Below are positions 51,327 through 58,734 of a stretch of DNA of 64,000 bases, piece after piece (position 1 is the stretch's first letter; each line of letters begins with the position of its first letter). The DNA is taken from the NCBI GenBank assembly GCA_036268425.1, contig DATAUE010000006.1:28472-92471 (forward strand), in the 5' to 3' direction. The notes under the pieces are model-generated. The model was not told the DNA's origin. It made no database searches and saw only the letters and a list, made by a program, of their open reading frames with translations. Source of the DNA: DATARH01 sp036268425 (GTDB lineage Bacteria > Pseudomonadota > Alphaproteobacteria > ATCC43930 > CGMCC-115725). The translations under genes and the position numbers were made by a program.

Positions 51327-52500
51327 GGCTCTGACACACTTTTGGTGCAGATGAGCTAGATTGGTGGTGAATTTCTGTTTGGGATGCCGCCAATGGTGTT
51401 TCAGAGCTTTTAATCGTTGTCGCCCGCCCGGTACGGCAGCATCATCTGCGATCTGGAACGTCGCCGTGTGGTCGACCTGCTGCCGGATCGGGAGCCAGCC
51501 ACCGTTGAAGCCTGGCTGGCGCATCATCCTGAGATTTGTGTTATCTCGCGCGACCGCGGTGGCAGATACGGTCGAGCTGCAAGGAGAGCGGCGCCGCAGG
51601 CTGTTCAGGTCGCCGATCGTTGGCACCTGATGGAAAACGCGAGCGCGGCTTTTCTGGAAGCTTGCGCCGACAAATGCGGTCTATCCGGATCGCGCTGGGC
51701 ACCACAAAAATCGATCCGGCGCTGCTGACGCATGCCGGGCGCTTACAGCACGAAGGCTATCTTCGGCGCGAGGAAGCATACGAGGTAATCCGCACCCTTG
51801 CTGCGGCTGGGACTCCGATCAAAGAGATCGTGCGTCGCACAGGGCGCAGCTGCAAACTGGTGCGCGACATTGTATGTGGCGGTGGGGCGACGTGTTCCGC
51901 TGCCGGTCCAACATTCTGGAGCCGCATCTTGCCTGGCTCGATGCTGAATGGTCGGCTGGTTGCCGTAACGGCTCTGAACTATGGCGACGCCTTCAAGCAG
52001 GCGGCTTCCGGGGTAGTTTGCGGGTCGTCACCGAATGGGCATCGCGGCGTCGCCGTGCCGGCCGCGAAACGCTTCGCAAAATACCGCCGGCTCGGTTGCT
52101 CCGTCGGCTCATGCTGAACGGCCGCGACCAGCTGACCAGAGAGGACGCGATCACCGTCGCCAGCATCGAGCGGGGCGTGCCGGGGTTGGTGCCGGCGCAT
52201 TGCATCGTCGAGCGCTTCCACAGAATGGTTCGCGACCGTGATCCCGATGCTTTGCCTGCTGCCTGGATCGCCGATGCGCGCAGCCGCGTGCTCGCGTCAT
52301 TCGGCAAGGGCATTGTGGCTGATCAGAGGGCCGTCGCCGCCGCGATGACCGAGCCGTGGTCCAATAGCCAGACCGAAGGCCAGATCACCAAGCTCAAACT
52401 TGTCCGGCGACAAATGTACGGCCGAGGAAACTTGGATCTGCTGCGTGCACGCATCGTTGCGCCGGTTTGACGCCGGTTGCACCGAAAGTGAGTCAGAGCC
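51327..52500 (+). mobile_element. ISL3-family insertion sequence, internally deleted
   Basis: Imperfect 24-bp terminal inverted repeats flank the element: GGCTCTGACACACTTTTGGT at 51327 and, at 52477-52500, the complement of GGCTCTGACTCACTTTCGGT. They match at 21 of 24 positions. The transposase reads toward the right end but lacks its N-terminal part, so the 1,174-bp element is an internally deleted derivative. I see no matching 8-bp target duplication. Confidence 0.75.
51429..52470 (+). pseudogene. ISL3-family transposase remnant (several frameshifts)
   Basis: Three successive frames give pieces of one DDE transposase: IICDLERRRVVDLLPDREPA and VISRDRGGRYG (frame of 51417), then RREEAYEVIRTLAAAGTPIK and EIVRRTGRSCKLVRDIV, then SLRVVTEWASRRRR through TEPWSNSQTEGQITKLKLVR to the stop at 52468-52470. 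At least two frameshifts and the missing N-terminus make it inactive. Confidence 0.8.
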
Positions 52501-52913
52501 AATTATCCGGGCTAGTATCCGGTATCTGAGGTCCGCGAAACGCGGTTTGGGGCGTTTCTGGTATGGACGGCGGCATAGGTCCAGCCGGTGAAGATTGCTA
52601 TTGCCTTGGCAGCATCGACTGCCTTTGAGTCGGTCGGCTTGTTAATCGTGAGAGGATCGGCACCGAGGATGAGGCCTTTTTCGCTGGTCTGTGGGATCTC
52701 CGCCTTGCGCATGCCGCGAGTGTTTTGCATGACGACCGCGCCTTCGGCTGTGAAGCCCTCAAGACGATTGACGCGATTACGCTTTTTTTATTCTGCTTCC
52801 AAAAAACTCGCATATGTATTGAGAAAAGCGAGGCGTAGAGGTGCATTCAGTTTAGCACCTTGGGCTCGACGAGACGCTTTTGTTGTGGGGATATTCCGTA
52901 TGAAGGTTTCGTG
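52501..52913. other. stretch with an unidentified coding-like fragment
   Basis: About 410 bases between the ISL3 relic and the next gene. On the minus strand, 52512-52787 is open and reads like real protein (RLEGFTAEGAVVMQNTRGMR, then KAVDAAKAIAIFTGWTYAAV), with an ATG at 52730. I do not recognise it. It may be a degraded gene end. Confidence 0.35.
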
Positions 52914-53609
52914 ATGGCCACTGTTTCGCTGTACGAAGAGCTGCTCGCGTTATTTCGTCGGTTCGCTGATCAAGGGGCCAAGGAAACTTCCGACTTAACA
53001 GTACTCCAACTGTGGCGCAAAACGTTAGGCACAGAAGACTACATTATTTTGCGGACGCTAGCACAATTGCGGATCGCACTCAAGCGCGCCACTGAACAAA
53101 TTAGCGACACGCGGATTCTTGATCCTGAAGATAAAAACGCGGCCACTTTGGCTATGAATGCCTTGGATGGGCTCATAAATCCGGATCTACTTCACAAATC
53201 TTATTCTGAAGTTGCAGAGCACGTTTCCCGCGCCAAAATCGTCATGCTGAGGCTTCTGGCAAGTTCATTGAAAGAGGATTTTCCAGAGGCCACTGTAGCT
53301 CGGGAAGATGTTGTCAAATTCGTAGGCGACGTTGCTGAGATCGAGCAAGTGGTACGCGGCTTCAACAACCTGGATACGCTTTTTAAGACGCGGATTCTGG
53401 GCTACATAAAAGACATGAATTGGTGCGTCAGCAACATGGAAATTACAGGCGTCGAGGCGATATATACGACGTTTGGACCCCCTCTGTTGTTTCTGCGTAA
53501 AGAATTCTCACAGCAGACCGATGATGATGGGTTTAGGGAGCCCACTAAATTGGTCCATCAGCTAATCGAAGACCTGTTCGAGCGGATAGTCAATAAGATC
53601 GGAGATTAG
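52914..53609 (+). CDS. hypothetical protein, mostly helical
   Basis: A 231-residue protein that I do not recognise. It has no signal peptide or membrane helix. It is rich in Leu, Glu, Lys and Arg with heptad-like stretches (SLYEELLALFRRFADQG, VQHLIE-type ends), so a helical bundle is likely. The ATG at 52914 begins after the frame opens at 52860. Its base composition is more AT-rich than the chromosomal core genes, consistent with horizontal origin. Neighbours are an ISL3 relic and a phage terminase relic, but nothing assigns a function. Confidence 0.6.
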   Translation: MATVSLYEELLALFRRFADQGAKETSDLTVLQLWRKTLGTEDYIILRTLAQLRIALKRATEQISDTRILDPEDKNAATLAMNALDGLINPDLLHKSYSEVAEHVSRAKIVMLRLLASSLKEDFPEATVAREDVVKFVGDVAEIEQVVRGFNNLDTLFKTRILGYIKDMNWCVSNMEITGVEAIYTTFGPPLLFLRKEFSQQTDDDGFREPTKLVHQLIEDLFERIVNKIGD

Positions 53610-53612
53610 GCG

Positions 53613-54123
53613 TAATTTACCTTGCGCCTTAATTCCTTCTCCAGCGACGCCAAGGATCAAATAAACCAATGTGTTGACTAAATCGTCAATGCTTCTCGCT
53701 CCCGAAGCCGAGTAGATGATTGATCGGCGCCTCGCTTCTGGTGCGCGGGAATTTCACCGTGCCGTTTTTGATGTAGCGAGCGGCAACGCGTAGACGCGCG
53801 CTTGTCCCTGATCGGGTGCATCGCCTGCACGCTGAAGGCGCGGCGCTCGAACTCGTCGTCGCGGCTTGACTGGTAGGCGACCGCCTCAACAAAGAACTTG
53901 CTGCTCATTGGCGAGCTGTGTCGCACGTCGTCGAGCGTATCCATCGTTTCGTGGAAGCTCATGCGTCGACTGATCGGATGCGGCTGCACATAGATTTCGA
54001 GCTTGCCGTCCGGGCAAGGCACTTTACCGGTGACGCACGTGGTGCAGTCCCCGCTCTCCTGGTGCTGATGGCGAGGCCCACGCCGTGCGCCAGGTAGTTG
54101 CCGTCAAGATCACCAGTGGACGT
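53613..54123 (-). pseudogene. phage terminase large subunit, nuclease domain (frameshifted)
   Basis: Four frame segments join into one TerL C-terminal (RNase H-like) domain. GNYLAHGVGLAIST, then after a shift near 54065 ESGDCTTCVTGKVPCPDGKL and PHPISRRMSFHETMDT. SSKFFVEAVAYQ and FSVQAMHPIRDK follow. After a shift near 53795 comes RVAARYIKNGTVKFP, then LLGFGSEKH, and after a last shift DDLVNTLVYLILG. The order (DxA-like, EAVAYQ, DK, NGTVKFP, HDDLVD-like) is that of TerL. At least three frameshifts make it a relic of a prophage or phage-like element. Confidence 0.7.
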
Positions 54124-54271
54124 AAGGGAGACGATGAAGGGATAAAGCTCGGGCTTCACGACCGCAGCGTAGAGGACGTACGCGGTCCTGTAAGCGTCAG
54201 CTGAGGCCCGTCTTGCAAGCAAAAACGGCCCCCAAGGGCCGCTTTTGTACGCCTGATTCATTGAGGAAATC

Positions 54272-54319
54272 TGGAGCGGGCGAAGGGATTCGAACCCTCG
54301 ACCCCAACCTTGGCAAGGT
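54272..54319 (-). other. 3' half of tRNA-Gly(GCC), likely integration attachment site
   Basis: On the minus strand this reads CCTTGCCAAGG (anticodon loop with GCC), the T-arm GTTCGAATCCC and the acceptor CGCCCGCTCCA, ending in CCA. The 5' half (acceptor GCGGGCG and D-arm) is absent: the sequence beyond 54319 does not pair. A tRNA 3' half next to a tyrosine integrase is the standard footprint of site-specific integration. Confidence 0.75.
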
Positions 54320-54514
54320 ACCCGAAGGGCTACGCCAGTGTATCCGGCAGTCCGCCATGGCCTGACATTCTACGATAAATCAAATGTCTAACTCTCACTC
54401 GATCCGCTGTAGATATCCGATCCTATCCGGCGACCTGCTACCAAATGCTTGGAATCCGCGCCGATCAGGGGTATGATAGCGCCATTCTAAGCACACGTCC
54501 AGCAGGTGGTTGAT

Positions 54515-55855
54515 ATGGCTGGGGAAAAGCTCACCAAGCGGGTTGTCGACGCCTTGAAGGCTCCCGGACCTTCGAAGGTTGGGGTCAAGGTTCGGGAGAG
54601 TTTCGTTTGGGATCGCGAGCTCCGCGGCTTCGGCGTGCAGGTCATGCCGTCAGGTCTCAAGAGCTTCGTGATCCAGTACCGCACGCCCGAGGGACGCCCT
54701 CGGCGCGTGGTCATCGGGCGCTACGGCCTGATGACCGTCGAGGAGGCCCGCACCCTCGCCCATGAGAAGTTGGTCGCCGTGTCCAAGGGCGTAGACCCGG
54801 TCGCTGAAGAGGCCAAGGCAGCCGGACTCCTGACCGTCGCCGAGATCTGCGACTGGTACATCGCCGAAGCAGAAGCCGGTCGTATCCTTGGCCGCCGCCG
54901 GCGTGCGATCAAGGCGTCCACTCTTGGGATGGATCGCAGCCGGATTGAGTCCCACATCAAGCCGCTGCTCGGCAAGCGGCAGATCGGTTCCCTCAAGCTC
55001 GGCGACATCGAAGGCGCCCAGGCGGACATCGCCGCCGGCAAGACGTCGAAGGCCCGCGTCGGCAGCCGTGGCGGCGCCACCACGGGCGGTGAGGGTGTTG
55101 CGGCGCGGACGATTTCGACACTCCATGCGATCTTCGAGCACGCCGTGCGCCTGGGACAGATCGAAGCCAATCCCGCCAAGGGCGTTCGCAAGCTTTCGAG
55201 CACCCCCCGCGAGCGGCGGCTCAGCCGCATCGAGATTGAGCGCCTGGGAAGGACGCTTCGCACCGTGGCAGACGAAGGCGAGCATCCTACGGGACTTGCC
55301 GCCATCCGTTTCCTGCTGCTGACCGGTTTCCGGCGCATGGAAGGCTTGGGGCTGGAACGGGCATGGCTTGATGAGGAAGAGGAGGCGATCCGGTTCCCTG
55401 ATACCAAGAGCGGCGCACAGACGCGCGTGATCGGACGCCCCGCCATCGATCTGTTACTCGAGCAGCCAAAGACAAAATCACCCTTCTTTTTTCCGGCCGA
55501 TTGGGGCGAGGGCCACTTTATCGGCGTGGTTCGTGTCCTGGATCGAGTCTGCGAAAAGGCGCGGCTGGCCGACGTCACACCCCACACTTTGCGGCACACC
55601 TTCGCGAGCCTGGCAGGCGATCTCGGCTTTTCCGAGCTGACGATCGCCGCGCTGCTTGGTCACTCAGCCCGCGGCGTCACCCAGCGATACATCCACATCG
55701 ACGAGGCGCTCAGGATGACCGCTGACCGCGTGGCTGCAGAGATGGCTGACATCCTCGACGGTCGAGCCTTAGCGACACGCGCGCGTGTTTCTCGCGGCGA
55801 CCGCGCCGAACGGTCCCTTAAACCGGCAAGCGAACCCGCAATAAACGCGCCTTGA
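54515..55855 (+). CDS. tyrosine site-specific integrase
   Basis: A 446-residue integrase. The N-terminal DUF4102-like arm-binding region has ELRGFGVQVMPSGLKSFVIQ and GRPRRVVIGRYGLMTVEEAR. The catalytic domain has the first Arg in LLTGFRRMEGLGLERAW, HxxR in VTPHTLRHTFASLAG, and the nucleophile Tyr in LLGHSARGVTQRYIHID. It catalyses integration and excision of the island. The ATG at 54515 is favoured over the GTG at 54506 because AGCAGG lies at better spacing. Its position next to the tRNA-Gly fragment fits integration at that gene. The defence genes follow convergently. Confidence 0.93.
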   Translation: MAGEKLTKRVVDALKAPGPSKVGVKVRESFVWDRELRGFGVQVMPSGLKSFVIQYRTPEGRPRRVVIGRYGLMTVEEARTLAHEKLVAVSKGVDPVAEEAKAAGLLTVAEICDWYIAEAEAGRILGRRRRAIKASTLGMDRSRIESHIKPLLGKRQIGSLKLGDIEGAQADIAAGKTSKARVGSRGGATTGGEGVAARTISTLHAIFEHAVRLGQIEANPAKGVRKLSSTPRERRLSRIEIERLGRTLRTVADEGEHPTGLAAIRFLLLTGFRRMEGLGLERAWLDEEEEAIRFPDTKSGAQTRVIGRPAIDLLLEQPKTKSPFFFPADWGEGHFIGVVRVLDRVCEKARLADVTPHTLRHTFASLAGDLGFSELTIAALLGHSARGVTQRYIHIDEALRMTADRVAAEMADILDGRALATRARVSRGDRAERSLKPASEPAINAP

Positions 55856-55865
55856 ACAATGGCTA

Positions 55866-56594
55866 CTACGTTGTCCCAAGGCGTCGCAGATTTGCCGCCA
55901 ATCTGTCGCGTACGGCCATTTCAGGCTCGGTCCATATATCGGCCAATAGTGCGATGGATCTCTCCGCATCCCACGGAAGCGCCGCACGCCCCTCCAACTG
56001 GGCGAATGGCCCATCCGTCTCAGTAAGCAGCCGATCGCGCGGCATCCTCGCCGCCAGTGCCCGGCCTTTCTCGCCGGCGAGCATGGCGGGACCGACGCTG
56101 AACCAGCAATCGAGATCGACCGCTCGAGCGAGCTCCCGTTGCGTCCCGGAGAACCAATGGAAGATTGGGGTGCCGGCGCCCGGATGCGCCTCCAGTGCGT
56201 CCAGCACCGACGCCGCCGCTCGGCGACTATGAATCGTCAGGACTCGCCCCCCAATCCCCGCGCATAGCTCAAGGATTCTCGTAAATACGAAGACCTGATC
56301 TCGCCAATGGCGTTTGTACTCCGGCCCGCCGTCGAGACCGGTCTCGCCCACATAGCGCACGTCGGGGAGCAGTCGTTCAAAGAGGGGCAGTTCGCCCTTG
56401 CGCTCGTGTGCGATCTGCGGGTGTATGCCGAGGGCTGTTCGGATACGCGGTGCCTCGTGTGCCAAGGCTGCCGTGCCCGACCACGCCGAAGGCGTTGTGG
56501 TCACGGACAATATGTACAGCCCACGGTCGACGCATTCGCGCGCAACGGCGTGCGGGTCTGGATAGAGATCGAGATGGCAATGGAAGTCGATCAC
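55866..56594 (-). CDS. qatD: QatD-like TatD-family hydrolase of an anti-phage Qat system
   Basis: A 242-residue TatD-like metal-dependent hydrolase: IDFHCHLDLYPDP with the HxH metal site, YVGETGLDGGPEY, VLTIHSRRAAASVLDAL, FHWFSGTQRELA and LLTETDGPF with the late Asp. Housekeeping TatD is a DNase, but here the gene starts with a GTGA overlap on the QueC-like gene in the order KAP ATPase, QatB, QueC-like, TatD. That order defines the Qat defence system. The start is GTG at 56594. The stop lies 10 bases from the convergent integrase stop. Confidence 0.88.
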   Translation of the reverse strand: MIDFHCHLDLYPDPHAVARECVDRGLYILSVTTTPSAWSGTAALAHEAPRIRTALGIHPQIAHERKGELPLFERLLPDVRYVGETGLDGGPEYKRHWRDQVFVFTRILELCAGIGGRVLTIHSRRAAASVLDALEAHPGAGTPIFHWFSGTQRELARAVDLDCWFSVGPAMLAGEKGRALAARMPRDRLLTETDGPFAQLEGRAALPWDAERSIALLADIWTEPEMAVRDRLAANLRRLGTT

Positions 56595-57868
56595 TTAACG
56601 CCACAGGCTTCGTGCAGCAGCTTCAGCTCAGCGAGGCCCTGCTCTACCATCGCCCTTAGTCCGGCGCGATCGCCGATCATAGGCGAGCGGAGCGCGTTGC
56701 CGAGCCACGCGTCGAAACCGTCGTCGACAATCGCCGCCAAAGCCATGGTGACCGACCGTACATCATCGAATCCGGCATGGTCGCCATCATCTTTTCCAAG
56801 CGACTCATAGACATAGTCGGTGGTGTCGGGCGCCCCGGCCCAAGCAAGAAACGCGGCCCGGCGGACCTGACAGGGCACACACCGCCCGCACTGGCGATAA
56901 TTGAACCGCTGGAACCGCCCGCAGCTCGTTGATCGCGCCGCCTCGGTGTTCAGCAATGCTTGATCGGCGCAATCCCGGAGCATTTCCCCTTTGGTTTTTG
57001 CAGAGTAGGGATTTTCGATGCCAACCCGCAGACCGGCCGCGTCGAGCACGCGCTGAAGCCGGGTCAGGAACTCCGGATGCGCGGTGCGTGTGCTCAAGCT
57101 CCCCAAACGACCCCCCATCAGTGGCGGATTGATCGCAATGAAGCCGTTTTCGCAGACGTAGAGCGGAACCGAGAGGCCGTCATGATAGCGCCGCAGTGTG
57201 GTCGCCGCGAGCACCCCGAAAGTGACGAACACCAGCGAGCGCGCCCGCTGACTGGATTCCTGGGCACCGGGCGAGTGGGCGTTGTGGTTGAGCTGCAGAT
57301 GATTGATCCCGCCACCGATGCGCGCGGCAAAATCAACCTGCTTGTCTGCGTCGCCGCGGACCGTTTGACTGATCGCAAAAGGCCGACGGCCGGCCGCTGT
57401 CAGATCGATCGCGCCGATCAGGCTGTCAAGCCCGCCCGAAAGCAGCACGACGCAGTCTTCGGCCGGACGGACAGGGTCACGGGGAGGCGCCGGCAGCATG
57501 CCGCCGCCGTGGAAGCGTAGCGTCCAGCGATCTGTCGTCAGGAAGGCAAGCGCTTCGGCGAGCGGCGCCGCTTGACCCTCCCAGAACGCCGGATCAGCCA
57601 CCGCGATTTCGATGTCGAACTCACGCGTCCATCCGTCGGGACTGTGATCCCGCAAGCCCGCGAAGTCAGCAGTGACCACGGACAGCGCGATCGACAACAA
57701 ATCCCAAGCTCGCGGGGCCGGTTCAATTCGGCGCCGCAGAACTTCCGATCTTGCGGCGTCCCCGGCGCTGCCGCGAACTTCCGCCCCAGGCTGGCCATAG
57801 AGGATAATCCGCAGAGCGTCGTCTGCACCGGTCAAGGCGAATGTGTCGGGGCCGCAGATCAATTTCAT
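56591..57868 (-). CDS. qatC: QatC-like protein (QueC/PP-loop family)
   Basis: A 425-residue protein with a PP-loop ATPase domain: CVVLLSGGLDSLIGAIDL with the SGGxDS loop. A four-Cys zinc site near the C-terminal third is visible in QRFNYRQCGRCVPCQVRR. QueC makes preQ0 for queuosine, but this protein has an extra N-terminal domain of about 130 residues and lies in a qat operon, so a defence role is more likely than tRNA modification. It probably modifies a protein or nucleic-acid target with a deazaguanine-like chemistry; this is unproven. ATGA overlap with qatB. Confidence 0.87.
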   Translation of the reverse strand: MKLICGPDTFALTGADDALRIILYGQPGAEVRGSAGDAARSEVLRRRIEPAPRAWDLLSIALSVVTADFAGLRDHSPDGWTREFDIEIAVADPAFWEGQAAPLAEALAFLTTDRWTLRFHGGGMLPAPPRDPVRPAEDCVVLLSGGLDSLIGAIDLTAAGRRPFAISQTVRGDADKQVDFAARIGGGINHLQLNHNAHSPGAQESSQRARSLVFVTFGVLAATTLRRYHDGLSVPLYVCENGFIAINPPLMGGRLGSLSTRTAHPEFLTRLQRVLDAAGLRVGIENPYSAKTKGEMLRDCADQALLNTEAARSTSCGRFQRFNYRQCGRCVPCQVRRAAFLAWAGAPDTTDYVYESLGKDDGDHAGFDDVRSVTMALAAIVDDGFDAWLGNALRSPMIGDRAGLRAMVEQGLAELKLLHEACGVK

Positions 57869-58734
57869 TCCGCGTAACCCTCGAATACCTCGAATGTCTC
57901 TTTGAGCGCGTCATGCACGACCCGCCCAATCCGGCCGGCGGTCAGCGTCCGGCCGGCATCGCGCAGCTTCCGAAACGCTGCGGCGACGGTCTGCTTGACG
58001 TAATCGCGCGCCTGCTTCAGCCGGGCGAGCGCCGCAGCCGCGCTCGGCGCTTTTTCGACGATGGTCTTGCCGACATCGAGCTCGAAACGGCGGAAAACGT
58101 CGATCGCCGTGAATCGCTCGATAGCGAAGCCGCGCTGCTCCGGGTCCAGGTTCAGAAGATCAGCCTCGGGATACCGTGTCAGCAACTCCGACAAGGCATC
58201 GCGAATCGCGGCGCGCTCGGCCTCTGCATCCTGCGTTCCGTCGATCGGGCGGACGGCTTCAACGACGGCATCCATCACATCATTCACCGACCGGCCGGCC
58301 AACAACGCCGGATCGAGTGGACTCCCGGGTGCTGCCGGCTGACCGGCGGCCACACCAGCGAGCGCGCCACCCAGCGCGCCCGCCGTCGCGACGGTGCCAC
58401 CGAAACGTTGCGTCGCTGTCGGCGATCCGCCGTATCCGGACCGCACATAATGGCCAAGACCGCGGCGAAGGTCGCGCGCATCGCCAGTCCGAGAGAATTC
58501 GCCAAGACTGCGCCGCGCGCCGACAAAACGCGCCGCCGGCGCAATCGGCACTGGACGTGGCGGGGTGGCAGCCGGCGCGGCGGGTCTCTCGCCACTAGCT
58601 TCACCAGGTGAGGCGTCGTCATCACCCGCCGGAGGCGCTCCGGCAGGCGGGTCGGCGGCGGGCGGGTCCGGAGTCCAGGACGGCACCATCGGCACGCCTG
58701 GTCCGGGGCCTCCGCTAGACTGCGACGTTCCCAT
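57865..58734 (-). CDS. qatB: QatB-like protein of the Qat defence system
   Basis: A 289-residue protein of unknown biochemistry. The first 65 residues are Pro/Gly/Ala-rich and disordered-looking (WTPDPPAADPPAGAPPAG). The body is Ala-rich and helical, with RRSLGEFSRTGDARDLRRGL, HYVRSGYGGSPTATQRFGGT and ARLKQARDYVKQTVAAAF. Its assignment rests mainly on position between the KAP ATPase and the QueC-like gene. The ATG at 58734 overlaps the qatA end by 20 bases; a longer frame upstream is antisense-like and rejected. The stop overlaps the qatC ATG. Confidence 0.75.
   Translation of the reverse strand: MGTSQSSGGPGPGVPMVPSWTPDPPAADPPAGAPPAGDDDASPGEASGERPAAPAATPPRPVPIAPAARFVGARRSLGEFSRTGDARDLRRGLGHYVRSGYGGSPTATQRFGGTVATAGALGGALAGVAAGQPAAPGSPLDPALLAGRSVNDVMDAVVEAVRPIDGTQDAEAERAAIRDALSELLTRYPEADLLNLDPEQRGFAIERFTAIDVFRRFELDVGKTIVEKAPSAAAALARLKQARDYVKQTVAAAFRKLRDAGRTLTAGRIGRVVHDALKETFEVFEGYAE

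Noticed and set aside
54272..54350. Complete tRNA-Gly gene
   Set aside because: Only the 3' half fits. No 5' acceptor GCGGGCG or D-arm can be found beyond 54319, so it is reported as a fragment and attachment site.
56591..57868. Housekeeping queuosine-pathway QueC
   Set aside because: It has an extra N-terminal domain and overlaps QatB and TatD-like genes behind a KAP ATPase. The order matches Qat rather than a queuosine operon.
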